DNA from: Macquaria australasica | Lineage: Eukaryota > Chordata > Actinopteri > Centrarchiformes > Percichthyidae | Length of the DNA stretch: 64,000 nucleotides | Assembly (NCBI GenBank): GCA_005408345.1 | Contig: SEMN01000125.1 | Span: 1,116,001 to 1,180,000, forward strand | Direction: 5' to 3' | Shown here: one piece after another, positions 31,831-43,454 of the stretch | How the letters are laid out: every line of letters begins with the position of its first letter | How positions within the stretch are numbered: position 1 is the first letter of the stretch | Notes under the pieces: generated by a model | Database searches by the model: none | The model's input: only the letters and a program-made list of their open reading frames with translations | What the model was told of the DNA's origin: nothing | Program-made: the position numbers and the translations under genes

Positions 31831-32017
31831 TTTAAGGTTTGTGTCTCTTCTTTTTAAATCATACACATTGGCTCACTGATTATCTAAAAAACACAATCAC
31901 ATTCAAACCAGAATTTAAAATGTAAAAACGTGGGATCCGAAGGTAAGACGAAAGTAACTCTGTGATAAAACATGATTAAAGACTTTCCAGGCATACCTTG
32001 AGCCATTTGACAACACA

Positions 32018-32610
32018 TTTATAATCAGCAGTTGTCTATGAATGAACTGATGGGTAGAAAATCAGTTTTGTCCGTACGAGTTGCTGAAGCGCTCCATAAG
32101 GTAGGCGCCTGCTGTTATTGGAGGGTATTTGTTGGAGCCGTCGCAGCAGGTGATCAGAGACGCATCTTCCGGATGGACGAAGAAGGCCAGAGACTGACGT
32201 GAGCTGGAGTCTCCAACAGGGGGCAGGAACACTCTGTGGAGCTGAGGGACAGGGGACAACTGCAATAAGAAGCTGTGACATTTTTGCATCATAGAAATCC
32301 TTTTTTGGTGACACTTAAAATGTAACTCCACCCTCAAATTCTGCTAGAACCCTCTCTCCCAGCAAATTTTAAAAATGCAACGAGTGAGGGAACAACTGTA
32401 GGAGTCGTGGCCTCGTGGCTATGTAGTGTGTGGGTCAATAAACAGTACATTTCTAATAAATCTTTAGGTGGGTATTACAAGGAGGTTTGGATTTGCAGGC
32501 CAGCCAGTGATACATGTGTGTAAAGACAGTGGTTTCCTGTTTTGTATGCTGTAACAGTTGTGCCACAAGCCAAACTAATTTATTGATTAACCTATTTTAT
32601 TTATTGGAGC
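32018..32610 (-). pseudogene. Copy C: last-exon remnant of the 2OG oxygenase gene
   Basis: The segment 32062-32259 (minus strand) is exon 7 of the Fe(II)/2-oxoglutarate oxygenase described at 45663-49131: 65 codons plus TGA, fully open, with the third iron-ligand His and the RQS motif. It differs from copy B at 5 of 198 bases, changing the motif LTERF to LMERF and one Ala to Ser. Homology continues upstream through part of intron 6, with a gap, to about 32610 (the 'ctgttttgtatgct..aacagttgtgcc' piece at 32528-32565). Exons 1-6 are absent here, so it cannot make the enzyme. It lies tail to tail with nucb2 and probably marks the original location of the gene. Confidence 0.85.
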
Positions 32611-33274
32611 TATCTAGCAGAGTTTCAGGAGCAGGACCACACCACTTCCGGCATTCCTATAAATCCCATGCATTCTTTGGGGGGATCGTGTGTCCCCCAA
32701 TACTGTCCCTAACTAAATGAAACTAACTTTACCACGGTGCCTTCCCTTTTCAAGAGAATTACACTTTTTTATTTAAGTATTATTCATATTAAAGTCATAG
32801 GTGTTGAGAATTATAAAAGCACTTACCACTGGCACCGGGTGATACACTGTTAGTCCCGTTATGAATAATAAGAGGATATTGAGGTGATTTCAGCTGAACT
32901 GACAGCGAGTGACATTCTGGTGACTGGTGTTCAGGCCCTACACACAGTGTACTGGCAGGCTATATTCATAAATGTTGTTAATGCGTAGTCGATTTTTATA
33001 TGTAGGATATATGGCAGAAATAAGGCTGTTATCATCATCACAAACCATCATTTGATGGGGTTTATGCAGACTGTGTAGCTGGCCAGTTTTCGGGACATTG
33101 TGTTGTTTGTTGTTAAATATCGCAGCTCTCTTCTGTCTTGTCGAGTGCTATAGGCTTCATTTTACTATCATCTATACACACACACACACACACATATATA
33201 TACAAGATGTTGTGGAGCATGCCCATTTCCCAATTGCTGGACAGTTTTTGCGGACCAGCGCTCTACACAGAACA
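32611..33274. other. Non-coding sequence, no gene seen
   Basis: AT-rich DNA between copy C and the duplicated upstream region, with a short (CA)n(TA)n microsatellite at about 33176-33202. Confidence 0.4.
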
Positions 33275-34085
33275 CAGGTCGATTACAGTTTGCCAGTTTT
33301 AACAGAAGCCCATGTAAGATCCTTTTCAATTCAATATCAGTTTTTTAAATCAATTATTTTAAATGACTTCACAAGGAGAAGCTTATGTTGGCACTAGTCA
33401 TAAAGAAAATGATAAAATGTGTCCTGTGTTGCTCCCTAAATATCATCCAAAATACACGAATACATGTATCTGTTTAATAAACACAGTAAAGCTGATATTT
33501 CACTCACCTTGTTACATCTTTGCAATGATTTATTTGGTCTTGAGGTCCACAAACAAGGACCTCATCTCCTTAAGATACATGATCTACAGAAATGCAATAA
33601 TAAATTATAGCCAACCCATCGTACACCAGATGGTCTCATGGTTGCATCTAAATCTGTTAACATTTAAGATTATTTACGAGTGTCCAGTGTCCCTTGTCAC
33701 ATATGGCTCCAGCTGCCACCTCATATTTTGAAAGGTCCAGCTAAAAAATATAAATAAAAAATACATGCATATATTCAAATCATAAGATATAACTGTATTG
33801 AAAACAGGTAAAAAAAAATCCTTCTCACCCTTCTTAAACCTTTTTCTGACCTTCGTCAGACTGAAGTCATCGTGTGAGTCCAGAATGACTGCACCAGTTA
33901 TTCTAACCACAATTGAAAGAGAGGCATTTATGATCTACAAGAACAAGAGTATAGGCCTAATTTGTGATCCACTGTTGTTATAAAGATCAAAAAGAGAAAT
34001 ATCAGTCCAATAATAAAAACTAAAAAAAAGTACCTGACTGTCCAACTCCTTTCCTGGGGCCAAGTCCAAGAGACTGTGGGAAAAT
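33275..34085 (+). repeat. Duplicated block, first copy (also at 35000-35665 and 49560-50125)
   Basis: The sequence from 'cacaggtcgattacagtttgcc' to 'gtcctttcctggggccaagtccaagagactgtggg' recurs in direct orientation about 1.55-1.73 kb downstream (35000-35665, lacking ~120 bp) and its distal part recurs inverted at 49560-50125. It is the far upstream flank of the oxygenase gene. Confidence 0.85.
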
Positions 34086-34698
34086 ATTTTATAAGGCCCA
34101 ATTCTGGGCCATAGTGTCTCTTTTCCTCCCTGCCCATATGTCTCTGATTACTGTAAAAATATCAGTGTTGGTTATTTGTGAAATGCATCCTTTGGTGTGT
34201 CAATCATGTCAATCACGACGACTCACCCCCTTTTTATATCATCAAATAACTAATTGAAACCAAAATTATATCACAAAAATGAACACTTGAACAAAGATCA
34301 GCGTGATAAAAACTACCTACAATGACAGAAACCATCAATGTTACTGGACATGTAGTTTGACTCCTCAGTTTGGCCCATGTGGAGGGGGCGGGGTTGGTGA
34401 GCTGTACTGCAGCCGGCCACCGGGGGGCGACCGAGACGTTTTGGCTTCACGTCCTCGCTGTGTAAAGTCTATGGGCCGAGCGGGCGGGAAAACATACCCC
34501 GCATGCCCCGGATGTGCACCCGCAGGCTAGAAACGTTTTCGGCGTGTGCGCCGAGCGAGCAGCTCCCGCTGGAACCGGACTGGCGCCACCTTTGGGTCCG
34601 GTATCCAGGTCTCGTCATACGTCCGTGCGATAGATACGACTCACGGTGCCCGGAAGACGAGCCGAGAAGCGCATCTGCGGGTCGAGCGAAGTGTCGCC

Positions 34699-34833
34699 AT
34701 GCCCAAACATAAAAGCGGCAGAAGGAAGAGACGAGAGAGAAAAGAGCAGCAGGAGAAGGCGGCAAAGCGGCCGGAATTAGTTTCCTTCGCCACGACCGAC
34801 AGCACCGACAGCGCTGCGCCAACAGCCGCGTAG
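34699..34833 (+). pseudogene. Short basic ORF resembling an N-terminus of a hAT-type transposase
   Basis: A 44-codon frame beginning MPKHKSGRRKRRERKEQQEK and ending in TAG, inside a G+C-rich patch. Lys/Arg/Glu-rich starts of the type 'KSGxxKRKxRKxxE' are frequent in hAT-family transposases and ZMYM1-like proteins, and this may be a leftover first exon of one. No zinc finger, DDE residues or dimerisation domain follow. Alternative: a chance frame within a dispersed repeat, since the upstream part (34465-34620) matches the repeat at 6320-6460. Confidence 0.3.
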
Positions 34834-34999
34834 CAGGTAACTTCAGGTGGAAAACTGCTGCTGTGTTGGATATGAAAAAGGTTTCTGACGAGTATAATCA
34901 CAGGTGGCTTCTTAATAAATGACCTCTGGCCACAGAGATGATCGAAGTGTTGCCTTGCACACAAACGCACCACCAGATGTTGTGTCCTGCTGTGTCAAC

Positions 35000-35665
35000 A
35001 CAGGTCGATTACAGTTTGCCAGTTTCAACAGAGGCCCGTGTAAGATCCTCTTCAGCTCAGTATCAGTTAAATTATTTTAAATGACTTCACAAGGACAAGC
35101 TTATGTTGGCACTAGTCATAAAGAAGATGATAAAATGTGCTCTGTGTTGCTCCCTAAATATCATCCAAAATACACGAATACATGTATCTGTTTAATGAAC
35201 ACAGTAAAGCTGATATTTCACTCACTATTTATGTTTTACATTTAAGTTTATTTACGAGTGTCCCTTGTCACATATGGCTCCAGCTGCCACCTCATATTTT
35301 AAAAGGTCCAGCTAAAAAATATAAATAAAAAATACATGCATATATTCAAATCATAAGATATAATTGTACTGAAAACAGGTTAAAAAAAATCCTTCTCACC
35401 CTTCTTAAACCTTTTTCTGACCTTCGTCAGACTGAAGTCATCGTGTGAGTCCAGAATGACTGCACCAGTTATTCTAACCACAATTGAAAGAGAGGCATTT
35501 ATGATCTACAAGAACAAGAGTATAGGTCTAATCTGTGATCCACTGTTCTAAAGATCAAAAAGAGAAATATCAGTCCAATAATAAAAACTAAAAAAAAAAA
35601 GTACCTGACTGTCCAACTCCTTTCCTGGGGCCAAGTCCAAGAGACTGTGGGAAAATATGGTTTTC
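35000..35665 (+). repeat. Duplicated block, second direct copy
   Basis: Direct repeat of 33275-34085 with an internal deletion and scattered substitutions; see that entry. Confidence 0.85.
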
Positions 35666-36119
35666 TCGCTGGTGAAAACGCTACGTTTCTCCATCAAATG
35701 GCTACTGAATATTGGGCCACTTGCTGATGTCTTCTACCCACACAGTAACAGCACACGGATCTGGAAGTCGGTCACCATTTGTCAGTCAGTTTGTTTAGAC
35801 AGCATTTGCGATCTTTGTTGATTAATGCCCTTCCATAGGTTGACAAGCTCTTCCTGCCTGTCATACTTCAGTTGCCAAAATGCGCACATGCTTACGTACG
35901 TCATCATTGTTGACAAACTGTAAAAGGGTCTACACGCCATGAATGTAGTTCCAGTTCTTATCATACACCCATGATTCAACACACCTTCTCTTTTTACATC
36001 CATGCACCACACCAGTTCAACCGGAACACGGCCGTAGCTGTTTATTCTCCCGTGCTGCTCGTGGTGTGAGATATCCTGCAACTCTGCATTTTTTCACTTG
36101 TTTTTTGTTTGTTTGTAAA

Positions 36120-39100
36120 ATCAGCATCCCGGTGGTGGACTTTGGCGCGTACAGCCTGAGTGAGAAAGATGTTACTGGCGAGCACGTTCACAAGCTGAGC
36201 AAAGAGTTGAAGAAAGCTTTTACAGAAGTTGGTTTTGTGTTTCTGAAGAACACTGGGATCACTCAGGAGGAGGTGAGGAAAGCAGGTAAAGTGACGAGTA
36301 GCATTTAGTTTTGCTGAAAGTGCTTTTCTCCTGATGGTGTGTTTGGACGATAGGTGGATGATGTTATGGACGTGTCCAAGAAGTTCTTCCTGCAGCCAGA
36401 TGAAGTGAAACAACCCTTCAGAAGGAGCAGCTTTGCCAACAGTCCTAACCACGGCTGGGTGTCTCTGGAGACTGAGAGGTAGGAATCAGACGATAAATCA
36501 ACACGCTTCTTATCTGCGCAATTTACTCGTTTTAAACTCGAATAACTGTTTTTCAGGTTGAATCCACGTCGACCTGGAGACCTAAAGGAGTCCTTCAACA
36601 TTACTTCACTCCGCCCTGACATAGTAAAGATTCATTTTATACACAACAGACATACCTCAGGATTTATTGTTTGGTCACATAACAACTTAGCAGATTGATC
36701 CCATTTTATTCTGTGTCTTACTCGTATCTGATTATACATTTGTCTGCCAATACTATCAGCTGATATTGATTTATCACAGATATATCAGTATCAGCACATA
36801 TAGGAAAAAGGAAATTGCAGACAGAACCGCCAAAGATAAGTTTGAGGTCATTTAGAAACAGTGTCCCCATGACATTTTTACATTGTTAATTTTCAAGTGT
36901 CCTGCCCCGTCCATATTTTAAGGAATCCTCATCAAAAATGTTTGCTTATGTTATGTGTTTATGCTAAAAACTTATAATCAGATTTTTTTACTCAAATATA
37001 AACACGAAAGGAAGTTTTTTTTCTTGCCACTGTTGCCTTGTGCTTGCTCAAGGTGGGAATTGTTGGGTCTCTGTAAATTATATTAGAAAGAGTACAGTCT
37101 AGACCTGCAAGTCCAATACCAGTCAGGCTCTAATTCTATTCTCCTCTGCTGTAGAAATGGCCGTCAGGTGCTGTGACCAGGTTCCAGGAGGTCCACACGT
37201 CTTTCTTCCAGCGCTGCAAAGAGCTGAGTCTGCGGGTGCTGAGGGTGATGGCCCACAGTCTGGGTCTGGACCCCGAGGTGTTCCTGAGCACACACCGTTT
37301 AATAGGGAGTACGTACAAAAACACTCGCTGTGGAGTGTGGTGTTGACTCTTGGGTTCAAGCTGCATGTCATGTAAGGTAGTCAATGAGTCCAGATCTGCT
37401 GATATGTGGCAACACTTTGTTTACATAGTGTCTTCTGAGCATGTGTGGAGCTTTGCAGGCACATCCTGTCTCACATTCACAACACTGTATTCTGCTGAGC
37501 AGGTGAAAACACACAATTTCCCAGCTTGACGAGCGATTCAAACTAAAAAACTTTCTCTAAATTAACATTGTCAATCCTGTGGCCTTGCATGCAGCCTACA
37601 TGAGCAAACAGTCTTCTCACTCAGCAGCACTGTGTCTGGCTTCCACATTGTCAGTAAAGGAAGATGTCAGATAATATCAGATTTTTGGGTACTAAACATG
37701 TTGATTTAAGGTGATGATGCAATATTTGGAGGAACTTCATTTCTAATTTTTGGCTTTTTTCAAGGTGGAAAAAGATCAGCGAGTCAACTAAATGCTTACA
37801 CATAATAGCACCTTTTTAAACAAGATCCCTTCATATATAGATGTGAATAACATCAAATGTAATCACTCAATATTAGAGATAATACAAGTAACAACGGCAT
37901 TAAAGATAAGTAAAATTAACAAAGAATAAATTCAGAGTTCAGTTACCAACACAACACCAACCAATCATCATCTTGGAAGACAGATAAGACCCTTCGTGTA
38001 CTTCACAGGCTCATATTTACTGGAACAATGTACAGTATATCCTGAGACAGCCTTCTTGTTCTTATACCACAGCCAAAAATACTTTGTAACTCCCAGTATA
38101 GTACTGAATCTTGCACCCAATGTAAAGTCTTGTGATACTAATACACCAGGCAAGTTTTAACAGTGTGTCTCCTCTAGCTGATGAGAACGGCACAACACTG
38201 CGGTCGCTGTACTACCCACCAGTAAACGGCGAGAAAGCGAAGGAGGGTCAGGTACGATGTGGAGAGCATTCGGACTACGGCAGCATCACCCTGTTGTTTC
38301 AGGGCTCTAAAGGTCTGCAGGTAACACCACCACCACCCTCTTTGAAGTGGAGGGTTACCAAACTGGAAATTTGTTGTTGTTTTTGATATATGTTACAGGC
38401 ATGTAATCCACCTGTGAACTTGTTAACCTTCAGGTGCGTAGACGTTCAGGTGAATTTATCTGTGCTCCCTGCATCCCCGGGGCGGTCCTCGTCAATATCG
38501 CTGACCTGATGCAGCGCTGGACCAGCGATCAGTTTGTCTCTGTGGTGAGTTGAGAGGACATTTTTGCAAATATGTCTCATCTGAATGAAAAATCTTTGGT
38601 GGATTTAACTGTTTGTTTGCAAGTGCAATAAAATGACAGGTAAATGAATGACTTTATAAGTGAACGACTTACAGTAATCCATCAATAAATACAATAGGTC
38701 AGTCAATAAATCAGTTTGGCTTGTGGCACAACTGTTAAAGCATACAAAACAGGAGACCAGGAGATTTTGTTTCACTTCATTGTGATTGAAAACAATCTGA
38801 GATGTGCGATTAAGAGGTGGCCATACCTACAGAACGAGAACAAGAAATGTTAGGATGAGACAAATCTCAGCTTAACTAGAACTATTAAAGGAGATTAATA
38901 GTAATACCATAGGATATAAAAAATACAAGTTAGAGTTCAGTATAAAGTCATTAAAGAGGTTCTCCAAACTTAAACATGTTTTTTGAGCTGTAAACTAAAA
39001 AAATTGACATTTCATGGGTTGAAAATGGCTCAACAGACCATCTACTGTTTCAAATCAGCCCTGAACCTGCAAGGCCAATGCTGACAGAGTCAACCGGTTG

Positions 39101-39549
39101 GGACCTGTCTACGTCATGAAATTTATATTAAAAAAGACTGTAGTCAGTGTCAGTCAGTCTCCTCCGTGTCCCTTGACCCACACACTACGTAGCCACGAGG
39201 CCACGACTCCTACAGTTGTTCCCTCACTCGTTGCATTTTTAAAATTTGCTGGGATAGAGGGTTCTAGCAGAATTTGAGGATGGAGTTACATTTTAAGTGT
39301 CACCAAAAAAGGATTTCTATGATGCAAAAATGTCACAGCTTCTTATTGCAGTTGTCCCCTGTCCCTCAGCTCCACAGAGTGTTGCTGCCCCCTGTTGGAG
39401 ACTCCAGCTCACGTCAGTCTCTGGCCTTCTTCGTCCATCCAGAAGATGCAGCTCTGATCACCTGCTGCGACGGCTCCAACAAATACCCTCCAATAACAGC
39501 AGGCGCCTACCTTACCGAGCGCTTCAGCAACTCGTACGGACAAAACTGA
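36120..39549 (+). pseudogene. Copy A: 2OG-Fe(II) oxygenase gene without its ATG start
   Basis: Seven exons on the plus strand: 36120-36272, 36354-36478, 36557-36623, 37155-37308, 38178-38320, 38434-38544, 39352-39549; all GT-AG and in phase, 316 sense codons then TGA. The product is an isopenicillin-N-synthase-like oxygenase: IPVVDFGAY at the N-terminus (DIOX_N region), the iron ligands H197-x-D199 (GEHSDYGS) and H259 (QLHRV), and the 2-oxoglutarate-binding R272-Q-S274. Compared with copy B only two coding bases differ: codon 1 is ATC instead of ATG, and codon 262 is TTG (Leu) instead of TTC (Phe). No upstream ATG is in frame before a stop, and the next in-frame Met is within exon 2 (MDVSKKFF), which would remove the first ~55 residues. 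An insertion also separates the exon from its 5' flank. Probably a very young pseudogene; a non-AUG start or upstream splicing could still rescue it. AATAAA at 39729-39734. Confidence 0.85.
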
Positions 39550-39649
39550 TTTTCTACCCATCAGTTCATTCACAGACAACTGCTGATTATAAATATATTA
39601 ATCACCTGGTTCAAAGGAGATAACAGCTAGAAAAGACAACTGATGGAAG

Positions 39650-40258
39650 ATGCCTTTTGTGTAGGTAACAACTCTAAAGTTTAGTTTCTGACATTCATTT
39701 CTCTGAAATAATCGTGTCTCTTTAATGGAATAAATAATTAAAGTATTTCCTATAAGAAACAGCATCAGTGACAATTACCTACAGTGTGAACTAAACAAAA
39801 TATTCACTATCAGGCCAGAAGCCCTCCACATTTCACCCACAATGCACTTCCCATGGAGAACAGAGATTAACAGAGTCCTTGTGATAAAAGATCAAAACAA
39901 CAAAAACAAAGGGGTATGAGGGTATATGTAGCAAATGGCACCACTGATTTATTTAATGTGAGTCCTTTGTTGAATGCAGGCGTATTTACACTGGTTTTCT
40001 CTGCCAGCGGGCCGTCCTCTTTGTATGGAGGTTTTTTATGTGCTCTTATTATTTAGGCCTTTATTTGTTGTGGTTTTTAAAAAATCCTAAAGAAATAAAA
40101 AATGGAAAAGTGGAATCATGACAAGGCAAACACACACACACACACACGCTCACTGGCATTCATACAGCACACTGAGTACTGAGGCCTGTTAACTGTGTCC
40201 TGGCACTGGTACATCTGGCTGCTGGTGACCAGGGGGCAGTGGTTGACTGTTTCCTTGT
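39650..40258 (-). pseudogene. Duplicated tail of nucb2 (last exon part and 3' UTR)
   Basis: The reverse complement of 40258-40030 matches nucb2 from within its last exon (the 'ggaaacagtcaaccactgcc' piece) through 'gtgccaggacac' and on into the 3' UTR; 39910-39660 matches 30620-30866. The stop region is altered (acagttaac in place of actcttagc). A ~115 bp piece absent from nucb2 (about 39912-40030) is inserted and is shared with the right arm. There are no other nucb2 exons here, so it is a passenger of the oxygenase duplication. Confidence 0.85.
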
Positions 40259-40549
40259 ACAACCAAGCCCCCAGGAAGTGCGCCAGGCTTTGAAGCCATT
40301 TTTTGTTTTATGTTCTTTGCACTTTAACAGAGCAATCTTTTTTTTTTTTTACTTCTTTGAATAAATTGCATGTCACACATTTACAATAAAAAGATTCATA
40401 GTGCAATTCAAACAAATGAGCCAGGGAGGCAACCGCAGAAAGTAAGAAAATTAAACAAAAATAAATGCATTCAAAAATAATTTTAAAAAAAATTAAATAA
40501 AACAAAAAGTACATTTAAGGTACAATTTATAACAATTTATAAGCAAGTG

Positions 40550-41240
40550 TCTCTTGTTCAGTCCGGACAATCTGTCCAAAGCCAAGAGATCGGTTCTTTC
40601 AGAAGACTGGAGAAAGTCACCGAGACACATCTTCACTGGAATACAAACTGTGCTCAGAACATCACATTATGATTACATACATACTTTACAGGCAACACAT
40701 GCCTCTACAGTTTTGATGGCATTGTTGTTGGTACGTGATTGAATAGTTTTTATGTACTGTTCAAACTCTTTTTAAAAAACGGTAAAAAGGGGCCTTTGGT
40801 TTGTAAACTTATGTATATAGAATTTTGTCAGAATAATCAATATATTTATGATACATGCCTTTTCCTCAAATTTCTTTTCATAGGTAAAGAAACCGAATGT
40901 AACATGTTCATAAAATAATGCAAAATCATTGTACAAGATGTCATTAATAAATTTGGAAACATCTTTCCATAATTTTTTAGAGTACCGACAATGCCAGAAA
41001 AGATGGGGCACGGGTTGCTGGTTGAGCTGTGCAAAAAGAAACAATTTATATTTAGGTCATCTTTAAATTTCTTGAGAAAATGCTTTGCTTTGAAGCCAAT
41101 TTGGCATAGTTGCCAAACCGTGTACTTACAACTGCCGAGTCCATCATGTGATGCACACTGGCCCCAAGAGACTTTTTCCCATAGACTTACAATGTGAAAG
41201 AGACGTCTGTAAATCAGCTGATCATTTTTTTTGAGGTACA
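40550..41240 (-). mobile_element. Frameshifted L1-like LINE reverse-transcriptase end
   Basis: On the minus strand two overlapping frames give pieces such as PHLFWHCRYSKKLWKDVSKF, the Cys/His/Trp-rich C-terminal segment of L1/Tx1-type ORF2 proteins ('HLFW.C' signature), preceded by a frame with 'WGQCASHDGLGSCKYTVWQL'. The frame changes near the middle, so it is a relic without enzyme activity. Confidence 0.65.
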
Positions 41241-41440
41241 ACAACTAGCCAGTATAAACACTTGAATAGCCCTTGTTTAAATCATTATGTCCTAAAAGTT
41301 GTAAAATGCATAAATAGCCAAATCCAGAGTTATGGAGTCACTGCCATTCATGTGAGCGAGCCTGAGACAGAGCGGTTGGGAGCCGGGGCTGAAGGAAGCC
41401 CTGGTGCGCTGGCTCCGAGACCCATGAGACCCGGGATTAA

Positions 41441-42000
41441 GTCCCAAATCGCGTACTTGCTTACTCAAATTTAGTATTTTGAGTGCGTAAGTGCGTTCAC
41501 ACTGGTAAGTGTGGCAAAATGCAGTGTACTCTAAGTACCCGGATGATGTACTCATAACGGCCAGAAAGTTGAGTGTGGAACGTTGCACACTTCTCACCCT
41601 CAACGGTCGCCTTCTTGGCCACGTAGCGGAAGGGGAAGACCACCATCGTATGAAAATGGCGGTTGCGATTGTTACAGCTGAAAGTAAAAGCACGTTCATT
41701 TTTCATTCATTTTTAATATAATTGAGTTTAAGTCAAGTGAGCAAACGTGCCCGCAGATATTTCAGCGTGCGGCAATCGTGGTAAAATGTTGGCTGTAATG
41801 CTCCGCCCGGCTGCAATCCGCCATTAAAAAGAAGAAGACGCGGTCAAAGGTTGCGATCTTTATTTCCAGTAAGCGCACAACAGTAGTATTCAATTTGGGA
41901 CGACACTACCCTGTCAAAACTAACGCACTACACAAGTCAGTACATAGTGTACACTGTGTACTGCATGTAAGTGTACTAACAGGAGTACGCTATCTGAGAC
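41441..42000. mobile_element. Putative non-autonomous DNA transposon
   Basis: The left end gtcccaaatcgcgtactt is matched imperfectly (14 of 18) by the inverted right end, which reads gagtacgctatctgagac. 'Gtacact/agtgtac' motifs are repeated inside. TTAA precedes the left end but is not found at the right end. It has no transposase. Confidence 0.45.
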
Positions 42001-42224
42001 ACCGCTCTCGTGCGCTTGCTCCATACGCAGCATTGGCCTCTGGATCGTACGTCAACGTCGCCGCCATATTGGAAAGGGCAACTTGTCCAGAAGGCAGAAC
42101 TAGACTTGAGAAGATGGAAAGTCCTTCACTTTGTTAACCGGTCAAAACGTCTTAACCACTTAGGTGTCCATATTCGAATCAAGATCATATTGAGGACTGA
42201 CTCTTGCAATATTTGGAGTATAAT

Positions 42225-42227
<3 letters not shown>

Positions 42228-42300
<73 letters not shown>
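42228..42300. repeat. (TA)n microsatellite
   Basis: About 33 TA units ending in (CA)n. Likely cruciform-prone and length-variable. Confidence 0.95.
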
Positions 42301-42303
<3 letters not shown>

Positions 42304-43095
42304 TTTATTTTATTATTTACTATATTATTGTGATGGCCGTGGCCACAGCCACACAATTGCAGCTTTAAGGTTTCACATCACTACTCGTGGGTAAATGTGG
42401 GTCTATTAGTTATGTTTTGTTGACCTCTTTTAAGGGCCCTATAACTCTTAGTTCTGTTCTCTTCAGTTATTTCTTTGTGGAATCTTTTTGTTGGAAATAA
42501 ACCAAACCTTTGTTTGAACTTTAAACCTGTGTTACCTTGTGCTTCGACTGCTTGGCCCACGACAATTATACTACTGTTATACTGCATATACTATTTAAAT
42601 CAAATATTATTATCATTATATTACTACTATAATACTCATACTACTAATTGTATTCATTTTATTTTGACTATTAATAATATGCTATATTACTGCTATAGTA
42701 TATTATATCTATATTGTTCTACTACTACATCTCACTTTATACTGTATTACACTTATATTTAATACTGTTTATACTGAACTATATTTTTACTATTTCCTAC
42801 CATATCATGTAAATATGTTATACTGTTATACCACGACTATGTGACTATATCACTTTACTTGAGATGAAACTGTTAGGCTAAGCACAACAGTGGTCGCGTG
42901 TGCTGTAATTTTGAGTTTAATGACTTGTATAGTTTCTATTATTCTTTATTTGTATTTTATTCTGTCCTTGAGCTACTATAACTCATAACAAATATGTAAC
43001 AAAATGTATAAAGCAGACTGACTGCACCAAGTTCATTTGAGAAAAAAGAAAAACTCCATGGACAGAAGCAGTGGCAGGCAGCCGGTCGGAGGAGG
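42301..43095. other. AT-rich spacer sequence, no gene seen
   Basis: Very AT-rich DNA with many 'tactac/tatact' runs, inside the spacer between the two oxygenase arms. Open frames are composition artefacts. Confidence 0.4.
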
Positions 43096-43245
43096 CTTCT
43101 TGGTTCACCGGACCTCATTAACTGTCTTGTGAACCAAGAAGTCTCTGGAAATAAGAAAAAGTCTGAGGCTACTGGAAAAAACAAAAACAAAACACAAGGC
43201 TTTATCATAACTTTCAGAGGAAATCAGCACTGCAGGTTGCAGAGA
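43096..43245 (-). repeat. Hairpin plus interspersed repeat fragment
   Basis: cttcttggttcac (43096-43108) pairs with gtgaaccaagaag (43129-43141) as a 13 bp stem with a 20-base loop. The following 43150-43245 is the reverse complement of about 870-960, the end of the dispersed repeat at 665-965. Confidence 0.6.
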
Positions 43246-43454
43246 AACGATTGCGGTATTTGGACTGCGTGTGGAGGGACCTGGCTGAATCCCTGCTCAA
43301 CTATATGTTGTTGGGAAAGCAAGAAGCGGCAGCCTGGTCTTCTCCCAGAGAGCCGGGTGACGCTGGGCACATTTGACCCACATGCTGCCCCAGCCAGAGG
43401 TGCGGAAAGTAGCCTAGGCCTCATTGTCGCACTGGATGTCGACAAGATGCACCT

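Larger units (their letters stand above)
34430..36020. other. Insertion splitting the 5' flank of oxygenase copy A
   Basis: Copy B has the pieces matching 34400-34430 and 36025 onward joined directly (about 49230-49250). In the left arm they are separated by about 1.59 kb made of G+C-rich repeat sequence, the direct duplication 35000-35665 and unassigned sequence (35666-36020). The insertion therefore lies about 100 bp upstream of the copy A start position. Confidence 0.7.
33505..40033 (+). repeat. Left arm of a large inverted duplication
   Basis: Aligned by eye as the reverse complement of 45179-50125. The homology is interrupted by the 34430-36020 insertion. Coding exons are practically identical in the two arms; introns differ by a few indels, for example about 55 bp in intron 3. 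The junctions are near 33505/50125 (outer) and 40033/45179 (inner), leaving a spacer of about 5.1 kb. Confidence 0.88.

Noticed and set aside
35782..36081. 99-codon minus-strand frame upstream of oxygenase copy A
   Set aside because: It has some protein-like character (Trp, Tyr, Lys/Glu-rich end), but no domain I can name and no flanking exon; it could be a transposon remnant, not claimed.
36066..36122. Upstream in-frame start for oxygenase copy A
   Set aside because: The candidate codon at 36066 is GTG, not ATG. Reading further upstream in that frame I found no ATG; the ATG at 36002 is out of frame.
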